Shown piece by piece: positions 8,277-17,100 of a stretch of 64,000 bases of DNA. The notes under the pieces are model-generated. The model was not told the origin of the DNA and ran no database searches. It was given only the letters and a program-made list of their open reading frames with translations. The DNA lies in contig NZ_CP152003.1 in assembly GCF_038595065.1 (NCBI RefSeq), forward strand, positions 2,274,001-2,338,000, read 5' to 3'. Each line of letters opens with the position of its first letter. Position 1 is the stretch's first letter. This DNA is from Sutcliffiella sp. FSL R7-0096. GTDB taxonomy: Bacteria > Bacillota > Bacilli > Bacillales > Bacillaceae_I. The position numbers and the translations under genes are program-made.

Positions 8277-9038
8277 TTGAAGTTAGAGAAAGAAACGCAA
8301 TACATAAGAGGAATCACATTAAAGAGAGAAACCATTCCCACATTCGATCGTTTCCCTTTCAACCTGCCGGTAATAAAAAACTTGGACACCCTTCACCTAC
8401 ATCCTAATGTCACCTACATCATCGGGGAAAATGGAATGGGGAAATCCACCTTACTTGAGGGGATTGCTATTGCTTTGGGCTTTAATCCTGAGGGAGGGAC
8501 GTTAAATTTTAACTTTACAAGCTACGACTCCCACTCGGATTTGGACAACTATTTACGTGTGATAAAAGGTGCAGAGAGACCGATGGATAGCTTTTTCTTT
8601 AGGGCGGAGACCTTCTACAATGTTGCAACCAATATTGAGGAAATGGATCGGCAAAGAGGAGGAGGAAGAAGGATCATTGATTCTTTTGGAGGGAAATCAC
8701 TGCATCAACAATCGCACGGAGAATCTTTTTTTGCTGCATTTGTGGAGCGTTTTCAAGGAAGGGGTTTATATATACTCGATGAGCCGGAAGCCGCTTTGTC
8801 TCCTTTGAGACAAATGTCCATGCTTGCCAGAATAAACGAACTGGTGCAAGAAGGATCACAATTCATTATCTCCACTCACTCCCCAATTGTCATGGCTTTT
8901 CCTGAGGCAAAAATTCTTGAGTTGAAGGAAGATGGGATGTGTGAAACTTCGTTGGAAGAAACACCACACTATACAATCATGAAACAATTCTTTGATGATA
9001 GGGAAAGGATGCTGTATCACTTGTTTCAGTCTAATTGA
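8277..9038 (+). CDS. AAA family (ABC-like) ATPase
   Basis: A 253-residue soluble ATPase with Walker A GENGMGKST (residues 50-58), a Walker B-like LYILDEPEAALSP about 115 residues later and a following ISTHSPIV motif. The arrangement is that of SMC/ABC-like predicted ATPases rather than transporter subunits, and no membrane gene is adjacent. Start is TTG 8277 after GGAGGGAG. Such stand-alone ATPases are often of unknown function, and nothing here fixes a role. Confidence 0.8.
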   Translation: MKLEKETQYIRGITLKRETIPTFDRFPFNLPVIKNLDTLHLHPNVTYIIGENGMGKSTLLEGIAIALGFNPEGGTLNFNFTSYDSHSDLDNYLRVIKGAERPMDSFFFRAETFYNVATNIEEMDRQRGGGRRIIDSFGGKSLHQQSHGESFFAAFVERFQGRGLYILDEPEAALSPLRQMSMLARINELVQEGSQFIISTHSPIVMAFPEAKILELKEDGMCETSLEETPHYTIMKQFFDDRERMLYHLFQSN

Positions 9039-9058
9039 ATTTTAAAGGAGGTAGTCAA

Positions 9059-9718
9059 ATGATTGTAATCGGGCTGGACTTGGCTGGTCCAAGTAATCAT
9101 AAAGATACAGTGCTTACGGTATTTAAAAAGAGTAAGAATCATTTAACTTTCCATAAAATGATTTCAAATATAAGCGACGAAAAAATTTTGAACGAAGTAA
9201 TTGAATTAAGTAGAATAGATGAGGTTGTTATCGGAATAGATGCTCCATTATCTTATGAAGATGGTGGTGGAGACAGGACAAGTGATAAAGAGTTACGAAA
9301 ATATATTGTTTCCTTAGGGATGAAGTCTGGTTCCATCATGACGCCGACATTTACTAGAATGGTATATTTGACGTTAAGGGGAATCAAGCTTACGAGAGAG
9401 ATAGAGAAACTGAAGACGATTTTTCCCATCTATATAGTTGAAGTACACCCCGGAGCGGCAATGGGGGCGAGGGTATCTAAAATAGAAATGGAATACGTTC
9501 TTACATATAAGCAGAATCTTTCATCACGGGAGTATCTTAAGAATTGGTTTAACCAACAAAATGTAATTGGCCTACCAACAGGTGTGGAAAAAGAAAGTCA
9601 CTCCATTGATTCTTGTGCAGCTGCATTAGCAGCGTGGCACTGGGCGGACCAATCGCTTAAACCAAAATGGATTTTTCCTTCCATACACCCCTTGCATCCG
9701 TATGATTATTGTTGTTAA
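9059..9718 (+). CDS. DUF429 family protein (RNase H-like fold predicted)
   Basis: A 219-residue protein with the DUF429 pattern: N-terminal IGLDLAGPSNHKDT, a central VIGIDAPLSYEDGGGDR, then VEVHPGAAMG and a C-terminal SIDSCAAALAAW. The family is predicted to adopt a RuvC/RNase H-like fold, with acidic residues in the first two motifs. Its biological role is unknown. Start ATG 9059 follows AAAGGAGG at 9044-9051, so the open frame upstream that overlaps the ATPase stop is not coding. Confidence 0.8.
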   Translation: MIVIGLDLAGPSNHKDTVLTVFKKSKNHLTFHKMISNISDEKILNEVIELSRIDEVVIGIDAPLSYEDGGGDRTSDKELRKYIVSLGMKSGSIMTPTFTRMVYLTLRGIKLTREIEKLKTIFPIYIVEVHPGAAMGARVSKIEMEYVLTYKQNLSSREYLKNWFNQQNVIGLPTGVEKESHSIDSCAAALAAWHWADQSLKPKWIFPSIHPLHPYDYCC

Positions 9719-9805
9719 GACAAATGCTGAATTTTTTAAAGGGAGTCAGTGATTTATATCGAAATTAAATAATGGTGAATTTATCCAAAAGGAGCGGATG
9801 TTAAT

Positions 9806-10282
9806 ATGATTCAAAATTCCATTGCAACATTTAAGTGTGAAGTGATTCAAAGAAAATTACAGTTGGTTGGCCAGTGTGCAACAGGAAACTTTCCTCAGTC
9901 CTTTCCAGATGTTGCGATCAATGTACAAAAAGACTTTGAGAATAGAAGGAGCGAAGTGAGGAATGTAGTAGATCCCGAGGTGATTTTTAGCCCTTATCTA
10001 TCCAACAACCTTGTGGCTACTTATTTTGCATGTGTGGAAGTGAAGGAATTTGATTCCATTCCTAACGGGATGATCGCAATTGATATTCCCATGACAACCT
10101 ATGCAAAGATAAGCTGTTCAAATAAAACGATTGATAGGGGTTATGAAAGAATCTTTTCTTGGATGAAGGATAATGGATACCGACAAGTAAGTGTTGAGAA
10201 GGCTTTACCAATCGAAATTTTCTATTATGAAGATAATGTAGAGGAAGAAATCGTAGAATTATATATTCCTATAGTCGATTAA
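9806..10282 (+). CDS. GyrI-like / AraC effector-binding domain protein
   Basis: A 158-residue stand-alone effector-binding domain. The segment IPNGMIAIDIPMTTYAKISC and the following YERIFSWMKDNGY resemble the SOUL/GyrI-like fold that binds small hydrophobic ligands in BmrR- and AraC-type regulators. No DNA-binding domain is attached. Its neighbour 17 bases downstream is a paralogue. It may sequester or sense a ligand; no substrate is deducible. Confidence 0.7.
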   Translation: MIQNSIATFKCEVIQRKLQLVGQCATGNFPQSFPDVAINVQKDFENRRSEVRNVVDPEVIFSPYLSNNLVATYFACVEVKEFDSIPNGMIAIDIPMTTYAKISCSNKTIDRGYERIFSWMKDNGYRQVSVEKALPIEIFYYEDNVEEEIVELYIPIVD

Positions 10283-10298
10283 ATGAGGGGGTAATGAT

Positions 10299-10790
10299 TT
10301 GAAAACACTAGTAGGTGAAATAGTGACCATTCCTTCTTATCGTGCGATGGGGTTAAAGTGGGAAGGTTCCTATGCGGAAGTGCCAAAACTAAAAGAAGTG
10401 ATCTTGCAGATGAGTAATAGAGTCAATGAACTTCGTTTTGTAAAAAACCCTGAAACACAATTAGGGTTATCTTATCATCTAAGGTCTGATGGGTTTGTTC
10501 ATTACTCTGTTTTTGTAGTGGATAATCAACAAGAGTTACCGTCTGGAATGGTCCAAATAACCGTACCAGAGATGACCTATTTAAAGGTAACGCACCCAAA
10601 AGGAAAAGATATTGGTGCCACCTATACGGAAATTTATCAATGGTTTAAAGAGTGTGACTATCGACCTCTAAAAGAAAAAGGCATAGAATATTACGATGAT
10701 CTTCCAATCAAGCATGAGAGGTATCCTGTGGATAGAGATTTGGAAGATCCGCATTTTGATATTTTAATCCCAGTTTTACAGAAATCATAA
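10299..10790 (+). CDS. GyrI-like / AraC effector-binding domain protein
   Basis: A 163-residue paralogue of the upstream protein with LPSGMVQITVPEMTYLKVTH and YTEIYQWFKECDY in the same relative places. It starts with TTG 10299 after GAGGGGG and lies 17 bases behind its partner, so the two form an operon closed by a terminator. Tandem copies suggest gene duplication with different ligands; this is inference. Confidence 0.75.
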   Translation: MKTLVGEIVTIPSYRAMGLKWEGSYAEVPKLKEVILQMSNRVNELRFVKNPETQLGLSYHLRSDGFVHYSVFVVDNQQELPSGMVQITVPEMTYLKVTHPKGKDIGATYTEIYQWFKECDYRPLKEKGIEYYDDLPIKHERYPVDRDLEDPHFDILIPVLQKS

Positions 10791-10798
10791 TTATTAAA

Positions 10799-10829
10799 AA
10801 CGATGCCAATAGCTGGTGTCGTTTTTTTT
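10799..10829 (+). terminator. Intrinsic terminator after the GyrI-like pair
   Basis: AACGATGCCA and TGGTGTCGTT pair (two G-T pairs) around a short loop, followed by eight T residues. Confidence 0.85.
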
Positions 10830-10852
10830 GTGAAAAAACCTCTAAATAGCCG

Positions 10853-10902
10853 TTGCATTAATTTGGAAATAGTAATATACTACATTACAACACTAATGTA
10901 CT
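10853..10902 (+). promoter_or_regulatory. Promoter and operator of the GntR-ABC operon
   Basis: -35 TTGCAT (10853-10858), 17 bases, -10 TATACT (10876-10881). A dyad TACATTA (10881-10887) / TAATGTA (10894-10900) overlaps the -10 end and the expected start point. The place and symmetry fit autorepression by the GntR-type regulator encoded next. Confidence 0.65.
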
Positions 10903-10924
10903 ATGGTTGAATGGAGGTGTAACA

Positions 10925-11305
10925 TTGATTCTTAATACGGATGGTACAAAACCGATCTATGTACAAATCGCCGAATGGCTTGAGACGGAGATCCTGAACG
11001 AAAATTTCCTACAGGATCAAAAAGTGTATTCACAATATCAACTAGCTGAAATTTTTAATATAAATCCCGCAACTGCAGCAAAGGGTCTTACATTATTGGT
11101 GGAAGATGAAGTCTTATACAAGAAGAGGGGGCTCGGCATGTTTGTAACAGAAGCAGCACAAGCTATCATCCTGACGAAAAGGCGAGAACATACGTTGAAA
11201 AGACTAGTTTCTGAATTGGTATTAGAGGCTGAGCAACTAAATGTAGGGATTGAAGAGTTGCTAGAAATGGTGAGTACGGAAAGTAAACAAAGCAAGGGGG
11301 AGTAA
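10925..11305 (+). CDS. GntR family regulator, YtrA type
   Basis: A 126-residue regulator with only the N-terminal winged-helix domain (PIYVQIAEWLETEIL, then YQLAEIFNINPATAAKGLTLL) and a short C-terminal helix, the size typical of the YtrA subfamily. The ribosome binding site GGAGGTG (10913-10919) selects TTG 10925; an earlier TTG at 10907 overlaps it. Members repress the ABC transporter operon in which they lie, which fits the dyad in the promoter and the ABC genes directly downstream (3-base gap). Confidence 0.88.
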   Translation: MILNTDGTKPIYVQIAEWLETEILNENFLQDQKVYSQYQLAEIFNINPATAAKGLTLLVEDEVLYKKRGLGMFVTEAAQAIILTKRREHTLKRLVSELVLEAEQLNVGIEELLEMVSTESKQSKGE

Positions 11306-11308
11306 TGG

Positions 11309-12205
11309 ATGAAAGTAGTGGAATGTGAGGGCTTGGTTAAGGAATATGGTCGTTCAAGGGCACTAAGTGATCTGAGTTTCCAAATTAGTGAAAATAAGAT
11401 AACGGGGTTGATCGGCAGAAACGGTGCAGGAAAAACGACCCTTTTGAAAATAATGGCTGGTTTTCAGAAGCAGACATCTGGAGCGATGAAAGTCTTTCAT
11501 GAAGAACCATATAATAGCTTATTCGTGTCAGCAAATAGTATTCTTGTAGATGATCAGATGGCATTTCCAGTTGCGTTAAATTTGGGAGAGGTCTTGGAGG
11601 CATGTGCAGCATTTTATCCAAAATGGGATGAAGAGCTCGCTTTGAGACTATTCGAATACTTTACCTTTCGCAAAGCTTACCATCATAGTGAACTATCCAA
11701 AGGAATGAAGAGCACCTTTAACATGATTGTTGGATTGTCATCACGATGTGCGCTGACTATGTTTGACGAACCTACAACTGGAATGGACGCCTCGGTTCGC
11801 AAAGATTTCTATCGTGCCCTCCTGAAAGATTATATCCTCAACCCACGAACCATTATTGTCTCCAGTCATCACCTGGAAGAGATAGAAGACCTTTTAGAGG
11901 ATATCTTATTGCTTAAAAATGGAGAAAAACTGCTACACATGCCTGTGGCTGAAATCAAAGAATACGCGATTGGCGTACAGGGAAAAGTGAGTGTTCTTGC
12001 AGAGTGGTTAGAGGATAAAGATGTCCTATACAGTAAAACGATCGGTACAGAAATGATTTATACGGTTATTGAAAACAACTATACAGAAAAAATCAAGCAA
12101 GATGCAAGAAAGCTAGGATTTAAGCTTACATCCGTTTCTTCCAACGATGTATGCATCTATTTAACTAGTAATGAAAGAGGTGGGATTGATGCAGTCTTTG
12201 AGTAA
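11309..12205 (+). CDS. ABC transporter ATP-binding protein
   Basis: A 298-residue ATP-binding subunit with Walker [10 protein letters not shown], a degenerate signature LSKGMKST, Walker [11 protein letters not shown] and the switch histidine in SSHHLEE. The altered signature is common in YtrB/BcrA-like exporters linked to GntR regulators. It follows the regulator gene immediately and overlaps the permease gene by 17 bases, showing translational coupling. A role in exporting a peptide or antibiotic, or in envelope stress, is inferred from the family. Confidence 0.9.
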   Translation: MKVVECEGLVKEYGRSRALSDLSFQISENKITGLIGRNGAGKTTLLKIMAGFQKQTSGAMKVFHEEPYNSLFVSANSILVDDQMAFPVALNLGEVLEACAAFYPKWDEELALRLFEYFTFRKAYHHSELSKGMKSTFNMIVGLSSRCALTMFDEPTTGMDASVRKDFYRALLKDYILNPRTIIVSSHHLEEIEDLLEDILLLKNGEKLLHMPVAEIKEYAIGVQGKVSVLAEWLEDKDVLYSKTIGTEMIYTVIENNYTEKIKQDARKLGFKLTSVSSNDVCIYLTSNERGGIDAVFE

Positions 12206-12944
12206 GGTCACACTTGGTCAAGTCGTAAAAAAACAATTCTTATATAAACTAAGTGCCTATTCTGGAGTATACATCTCATTGATCATTTTACAAGTCATAG
12301 CCATATTGTTTTCTTGGAACGGAGTAGGAATGTCTGGTGGAGGATCTAATCAGGTAAGCTACAATCTGCATTATTATTCTGCCAATCTAGTATTTGTTTT
12401 CACAATGTTGTGGATGTTTATTGTATCCATAATCATCACATCGAAAGCTAACAGGAATGAGGACTTTTCTTTTTTGTCAAATAGGCTGAGTAGTGACTTG
12501 TCCAATATCCTCTTTGTTAGTGTAGCAAGTGTTATTGGAACACTTACAGCATTTTTATCATCTTATCTGTTAAAAGTCATTGTATTGTATATGCCTAAAT
12601 TCGATTCTTTCTATCATTCACCTGATTCTATAAATATGGGAAGCTTGCTACTAATCGGAATCCTTACGGCGTTTTTATATCTGATCATGTGCGGGGCAGC
12701 AGGATATTTAGTTGGTACTCTGATAAGGGTTTCAAGTCTTTTTAAAGTACTAGTCCCAGTTATTTTAGTAGGTTACCTGTTTTTCGGAGGGTTTATAAGT
12801 GAAGTTAGTGGGCTATTAACCCTTGTCGAATTCTTTTATCTAGAATCTTCCTTTATCAATTTTTTTATTAAAGTAATGTTGACCACATTAGTGCTCTTTT
12901 GTAGTGCAGCTGCCATCTTCAGCAGAATGGAGGTTCGACAATGA
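12189..12944 (+). CDS. ABC-2 type permease subunit
   Basis: A 251-residue membrane protein with about six hydrophobic segments, partner of the preceding ATP-binding protein. ATG 12189 follows GAGGTGG; an upstream ATG at 12171 is in frame but has no ribosome binding site. It ends with an ATGA overlap with the next gene. No substrate-specific motif is recognisable. Confidence 0.8.
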   Translation: MQSLSKVTLGQVVKKQFLYKLSAYSGVYISLIILQVIAILFSWNGVGMSGGGSNQVSYNLHYYSANLVFVFTMLWMFIVSIIITSKANRNEDFSFLSNRLSSDLSNILFVSVASVIGTLTAFLSSYLLKVIVLYMPKFDSFYHSPDSINMGSLLLIGILTAFLYLIMCGAAGYLVGTLIRVSSLFKVLVPVILVGYLFFGGFISEVSGLLTLVEFFYLESSFINFFIKVMLTTLVLFCSAAAIFSRMEVRQ

Positions 12945-13636
12945 GTAGTCTTGGAAGTATTTTTAGCTTGTTTGTCTTCATTGCAGTCCTGGTGGTTATC
13001 TTGTTATTTTTCAGGAGAGGTTTAAGAATAGTTAAGAGTTCAACATCGATCAAGAAAAACTTCTGGATACTTGGTGGGTATGTTCTTGTTTTACTATTTG
13101 CAACAGTGATCTTCTTCTTTCAGGAAGACCGATTTTTAGAGGTAAATGAGCAATCAATTGATGAAAATGGATATATATTATTTGACCGTCTTATGAATAA
13201 AGAAAAAATTGAAGAACATTATCTTACAAGTAGGCAAAAACATTCCTTGTATGAGAAGGATTTGTTTCTAAATGGCGATACAAGTCTTTTTGATTACTCA
13301 ATAATACTGGAAAAAACAGATGCTTTACAGGGTGAAATGGAGGTCATTCTATATAAAGGATTATTTGAAATCAATGAGTTTGATTTTTCCGACGAGCTGC
13401 CTGCCCCTTTAACATCTTATTCTAACGGTACGTTAGAGTTGGAACCTGCTCCATTTTTTGAAAAACACATTGCCTATATGACTCTAGAATTTCCATTGGT
13501 ACAATTCATTGAGAATAGATGGTCCATGCAAGGTTCCAGTAGTTCATCAAGAGATTACATCATTCATATAAAAGTCCCTCAAGATGTTAATGTATCGTGG
13601 AATGAGGACCTAATGTATGTTACAGAAATAAAATAA
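12941..13636 (+). CDS. Membrane-anchored protein of the GntR-ABC operon
   Basis: A 231-residue protein with two N-terminal membrane segments (about residues 5-25 and 42-60) and a 170-residue, probably extracellular, acidic domain. I do not recognise the family. Its ATG overlaps the permease stop, so it is translated with the transporter and is likely an accessory or sensor subunit. Confidence 0.75.
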   Translation: MSSLGSIFSLFVFIAVLVVILLFFRRGLRIVKSSTSIKKNFWILGGYVLVLLFATVIFFFQEDRFLEVNEQSIDENGYILFDRLMNKEKIEEHYLTSRQKHSLYEKDLFLNGDTSLFDYSIILEKTDALQGEMEVILYKGLFEINEFDFSDELPAPLTSYSNGTLELEPAPFFEKHIAYMTLEFPLVQFIENRWSMQGSSSSSRDYIIHIKVPQDVNVSWNEDLMYVTEIK

Positions 13637-13646
13637 TTCAAAAGTA

Positions 13647-13676
13647 AAACAAGCATGAAGAAATTCATGCTTGTTT
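13647..13676. terminator. Bidirectional terminator
   Basis: A perfect 13-base stem (AAACAAGCATGAA / TTCATGCTTGTTT) with a 4-base loop lies between convergent genes. T-rich tracts follow on both strands. Confidence 0.88.
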
Positions 13677-13845
13677 AGCTGTTTTTATCATCAGTTCTTT
13701 TCTTAGCAATATAAAAAGCCAGTAAGACTAGTGGAATGGCAATAAAGATAGGTATATTAATGTGACTTTGAGTAACAACTGCCAGCAATAGAAGTACCCC
13801 TATACCAATAATAATGTATAAACATCCTCTTCCGAACGTTTCCAT
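13675..13845 (-). CDS. Small two-helix membrane protein
   Basis: A 56-residue protein with two hydrophobic stretches separated by a short polar turn and a basic C-terminal end (IAKKRTDDKNS). I choose ATG 13845, preceded by GGAGG about ten bases upstream on the minus strand. No family is recognised. It converges on the ABC operon and shares its terminator. Confidence 0.6.
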   Translation of the reverse strand: METFGRGCLYIIIGIGVLLLLAVVTQSHINIPIFIAIPLVLLAFYIAKKRTDDKNS

Positions 13846-14050
13846 GACATAAAAACCTCCATTTAACTGTAAAAGTTGCATTTAATTTAATATATGAAAG
13901 CAAAGACTTAGGGCAACCCATATATCTTTCACGTAATAATCAATAATTAACTGAAAAATTCAACATTCTCCTACAATAACCGACAAAAAACATTGGCATC
14001 TTAGGAATATTATAGTAGGTATGCGTTACAACTGGAAAGGAGGTGAAGCG

Positions 14051-14908
14051 ATGAATGTGCGACACATGTCAATTCTTCCCCTTCTCTTTCTATTGATTCT
14101 TCTTGTGCCAACTATGGTAAATGCCGAAAAAGGTGGCAATAAGTCTGAGGAAAATGGGAAAGCAGCTCCGAAAAATGTGGTTATTCCTGAAGTGAACTCC
14201 GCTAAGAATCCTGCTAAAGGAAAAGTTGAATCTCTTCCTAAGGAGAATGCAAGAGTTGAAAATCAACAGGCAACTAAGGTACAAAAGCCTGAAGTACCAT
14301 TACCACAAAAGAAAAAGCAGCCTGAACAAAAGTCTCAAACCTCAAAAGAGTTACCGACACAGGCAAATAAGAAAGCCAATGAAGCTCAGTTAAGGAAAAC
14401 TGAGAAAAAACAGGAGAAAAGGAAGAATCCAAACCCTATCTCGCCTATACATAAAGAAGATGAATCCAAAAAGCCATCTGTACTTGTGAAAATGGAAGTA
14501 AATCCTACTCTCGAAAGTAAAATTCGAGATGACCAAGGACAGAAAATATCAAAGAGTAGCTCACATGATACTAAAGGAAATTCCTATTCAAATTTTGAAA
14601 GAACGGATAATGCAAGCTCAGTGGATAGAAAAAATTCACCGTGGGAGGATCTTCCGGTGCAATTTCCTAGATCTGAACCAACGGAATTTTTCATATCCCA
14701 GAATAATTCAGCAGGAATAAGTAATGCAAAAGGAAGTTCGGCTGATTCGAAGGTATCTTCAAAATCTATGATTGATCTTTTAACAGGCTCTTTGGAGGAA
14801 ATTCGAATGAATTTCCTGCAACCTTATGTGATGAGGCAACATATTTATCGAAACCAGTGGGTTAACGCGCCACCAGCACCACCACCGGAAAGTGCTCTTT
14901 TTTTCTAA
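14051..14908 (+). CDS. Secreted Lys/Pro-rich low-complexity protein
   Basis: A 285-residue protein with a clear signal peptide (hydrophobic core PLLFLLILLVPT, cleavage likely after VNA near residue 28). The mature part is low-complexity, rich in Lys, Glu, Pro, Asn and Ser, and ends in PPAPPPESALFF. No folded domain is recognised. The start follows AAGGAGGTGA. A second secreted low-complexity protein is encoded 44 bases downstream, so both may work at the cell surface. Confidence 0.7.
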   Translation: MNVRHMSILPLLFLLILLVPTMVNAEKGGNKSEENGKAAPKNVVIPEVNSAKNPAKGKVESLPKENARVENQQATKVQKPEVPLPQKKKQPEQKSQTSKELPTQANKKANEAQLRKTEKKQEKRKNPNPISPIHKEDESKKPSVLVKMEVNPTLESKIRDDQGQKISKSSSHDTKGNSYSNFERTDNASSVDRKNSPWEDLPVQFPRSEPTEFFISQNNSAGISNAKGSSADSKVSSKSMIDLLTGSLEEIRMNFLQPYVMRQHIYRNQWVNAPPAPPPESALFF

Positions 14909-14952
14909 CAATATATAAAACTATATGAAATGGAAAAGGGAGCGAATTAATA

Positions 14953-15822
14953 ATGAAAATCAACTTTTTAAATGGTAATACTGTCGTGAAATCTTTAGTT
15001 TTAGCAGGTGTACTTTCTTTAGGATTTGGAGTTGGAATGGGTGAAGCTGCCGGAAAAGAAAACAAGCCAAATTCGGCACAAAAAGTTGAAGTCCAAGCGA
15101 AATCTGAAAAGGAAGGGAAAGTGAATCCTTCTGCTGAAAATAAAGCTAAGTCACAAGCAAGCAAAAATGCTAGCGATCAAGCGAAAGCTAATGCTTCTGC
15201 TAACTCTGCGGTACATTATTCCACTAAAGAAAAAGTGGAAGAGCCTAAAGAAGCACAGCCGGTTATGGATGAAGTTCAGGAAGAACCTGTAATGGAAGAA
15301 ACGGTGGAAGTGCAAGAGGAGCAAAAAGCAAACAAGGGCCGTTCTATGGCAAGTGAAAAAGCCAATGAACAAGCGAAATTGAATGCTGCGCCTAATGCTG
15401 CTGTACACGGTAATGCTGAAGAAGTAGTGGAAGAGGAAACTACGGAAGAAGCGACAGAAGAAGTGACTGAGGAAACTACGGAAGAAGCAACTGAAGAAGT
15501 GACTGAGGAAACTACGGAAGAAGCAACTGAAGAAGTGACTGAGGAAACTACAGAAGAAGCAACTGAAGAAGTGACTGAGGAAACTACGGAAGAAGCAACT
15601 GAAGAAGTGACTGAGGAAACTACGGAAGAAGCAACTGAAGTAGTAGAAGAGGAAACTTCTGAAGAAACAACAGAAAAAGTGAGTCCTTCTGTTGAGAATA
15701 AACAAAACGCTAATGGAAGTAAAAATGCTAACGAAAAAGCAAAAGAACATGCTGCGCTTCAATCTGCGGTTCGTATTATCGTTGAAGAAGAAACAACGGA
15801 AGAAGATAATGAAGTAGAATAA
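14953..15822 (+). CDS. Secreted acidic repeat protein
   Basis: A 289-residue exported protein with a signal peptide (cleavage probably near GEAAG, residue 34). Three related units of about 25 residues occur in the mature part (near residues 55-92, 131-156 and 238-274), sharing NA-x(3)-AK-x(2)-A-x(4)-AV patterns. They are separated by acidic Glu/Thr tracts, the longest made of seven 12-residue repeats of EETTEEATEEVT type. I do not recognise a family. The layout suggests a flexible surface spacer carrying small helical modules. Confidence 0.75.
   Translation: MKINFLNGNTVVKSLVLAGVLSLGFGVGMGEAAGKENKPNSAQKVEVQAKSEKEGKVNPSAENKAKSQASKNASDQAKANASANSAVHYSTKEKVEEPKEAQPVMDEVQEEPVMEETVEVQEEQKANKGRSMASEKANEQAKLNAAPNAAVHGNAEEVVEEETTEEATEEVTEETTEEATEEVTEETTEEATEEVTEETTEEATEEVTEETTEEATEEVTEETTEEATEVVEEETSEETTEKVSPSVENKQNANGSKNANEKAKEHAALQSAVRIIVEEETTEEDNEVE
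15433..15684 (+). repeat. 36 bp tandem repeat inside the acidic secreted protein gene
   Basis: Seven consecutive 36-base units in frame, each encoding 12 residues. The first five are nearly identical at DNA level; the last two are diverged. Near identity points to recent expansion by slippage or unequal recombination, so copy number is likely to vary between strains. Confidence 0.95.
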
Positions 15823-15832
15823 TTAACTAGTA

Positions 15833-15867
15833 GACTCCAGGTTTTTTATAAACCTGGAGTCTTTTTT
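15833..15867 (+). terminator. Intrinsic terminator
   Basis: A 12-base perfect stem (GACTCCAGGTTT and complement) with a 5-base loop and six T residues, just after the secreted repeat protein gene. Confidence 0.93.
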
Positions 15868-15987
15868 ATAGAAGTTTAGTTGCTACCCTAAGGCAACTAA
15901 CTAATTTCCTAAATCACTGTCACATTTTTTCACAGCGTGCATATACTTTCCATTGTGTGATAAAAATTTTGAAAGGAAGTTTGATCA

Positions 15988-16137
15988 ATGAAAGAACTAA
16001 TCTTAAAAGACGGAAATCAATTTGCAGAATATAAACTAGAAACATTTTCAACCGATTTCAAAGTAATTGAAGTAAATGTTTCAGATTCAACCGAATCTTT
16101 ACCTGCGATGGTAAACCCGGTAAAACTTAATTTCTAA
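15988..16137 (+). CDS. Small hypothetical protein, 49 residues
   Basis: A short frame from ATG 15988 with a good ribosome binding site (AAAGGAAG at 15972-15979) to TAA 16135. The product begins MKELILKDGNQ and is slightly acidic, with no membrane segment. It is followed by a terminator hairpin, so it looks like a monocistronic small gene. No family is recognised. Confidence 0.6.
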   Translation: MKELILKDGNQFAEYKLETFSTDFKVIEVNVSDSTESLPAMVNPVKLNF

Positions 16138-16194
16138 TGTTTCTTAAATGGCTGAATATCTTGCAATCCTACATAAAGTAGTGGCAAGAAGGGG

Positions 16195-16229
16195 GAAGCG
16201 TGCCGACAATGGTCACGCTTCTTTTGTTT
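16195..16229 (+). terminator. Intrinsic terminator
   Basis: GAAGCGTG and CACGCTTC pair around an 11-base loop with further C/G pairing inside, then TTTTGTTTT. Confidence 0.8.
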
Positions 16230-16309
16230 TGTATTTTCGCAGGACATTTCAAGTTTTGTGAAATGCTTGTTATAATTATAGGTAAAGACAGGATTATTGG
16301 AGGACCACT

Positions 16310-16804
16310 TTGGATTTATATTGTACAAAACATAAAAAGGTGTTAGTGGAGCGCTATCACAGGACATCCCAGAAAATTGAATCGTATTGTGTGGATTGTG
16401 AAATGGAGGCAAAATATCAAGCGCAAATACAGAACAGTAGCCATATTCGAAGAAAAATAGTGAAAAAGCTAAGTGGCAAGCTGTGGGCGTTATTGATGGT
16501 TGGTATGCTGATTATTTTATTTTTGCCGGTACACATGATCATTAAGTTTATGCTTTGCTTCCTCTTACTATTAATAACGTTAAAGCTTATTTTTGATCCG
16601 TTTCTATCACAGCCCCCGGGAGACCGGAAACCCGACTGGGATGATATTCGAGCTAAGGCGCTGAATCAGAGCAGTATTCAGGCAAATGAGGTCGCCAATG
16701 TCAAAAGACAGTGGAAAAAAGGTTTTTTACAAGAACATCGAAATAAAGCTTGGACAGAGGAAGATTGGCAGCAATATCTCAATCAGCATTATAAAAAAGA
16801 ATAA
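16310..16804 (+). CDS. Membrane protein with N-terminal zinc-ribbon-like motif
   Basis: A 164-residue protein. The first 35 residues hold C-x(2)-H...C-x(2)-C (YCTKHK and YCVDCEME), a likely small zinc-binding knuckle. Two adjacent membrane segments follow (about residues 58-95), then a charged C-terminal domain rich in Trp, Gln and Lys. Start TTG 16310 follows GGAGG with a 6-base gap; a TATAAT box lies at 16271-16276. I do not recognise the family. It precedes the GerPA-like and selB genes. Confidence 0.7.
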   Translation: MDLYCTKHKKVLVERYHRTSQKIESYCVDCEMEAKYQAQIQNSSHIRRKIVKKLSGKLWALLMVGMLIILFLPVHMIIKFMLCFLLLLITLKLIFDPFLSQPPGDRKPDWDDIRAKALNQSSIQANEVANVKRQWKKGFLQEHRNKAWTEEDWQQYLNQHYKKE

Positions 16805-16872
16805 TCTTTAGGACGTCCACCTATACAAGCATAAACAGGCTATCATACGCTATCAAAAAGGGAGTGGCGGAG

Positions 16873-17100
16873 ATGGCTTGTTTTATTAACAATGTGGTGA
16901 TCAAGAACGTAAATGGCGGAGTTGTGAACTTTGGGAATATATTTAAAGCATGCCCGATAGCAGAAGAAACCGGTGTAACGGGTTCGGGTTCAGGTAACCT
17001 TGGACAATGCATCAAGACCCATACAAAGATTAGTGTAGTCAATGTATGCGGGAAGAAAAATGTCCAAATAAATGATGAAATAGGTGAGGGGTTTGACTAA
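16873..17100 (+). CDS. GerPA/GerPF-like spore germination protein
   Basis: A 75-residue protein with the GerPA/GerPF family pattern: INNVVIKNVNGGVVNFGN near the N-terminus followed by TGSGSGNLGQ. GerP proteins are made in the mother cell and help nutrients cross the spore coat. Unlike ordinary GerPA/GerPF proteins it has several cysteines. GTG 16864 lies in the ribosome binding site, so ATG 16873 is chosen. Its end overlaps the start of selB by 17 bases, an odd pairing of a spore gene with a translation factor; it is probably positional only. Confidence 0.75.
   Translation: MACFINNVVIKNVNGGVVNFGNIFKACPIAEETGVTGSGSGNLGQCIKTHTKISVVNVCGKKNVQINDEIGEGFD

Noticed and set aside
15433-15684. CRISPR-like array
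   Set aside because: The 36 bp units are directly adjacent without spacers and lie in frame inside a secreted protein gene.
15151-15762. Long minus-strand frame of 203 codons opposite the acidic repeat protein
   Set aside because: It is the shadow of the repeats, Phe/Ser-rich, with no ribosome binding site or family.
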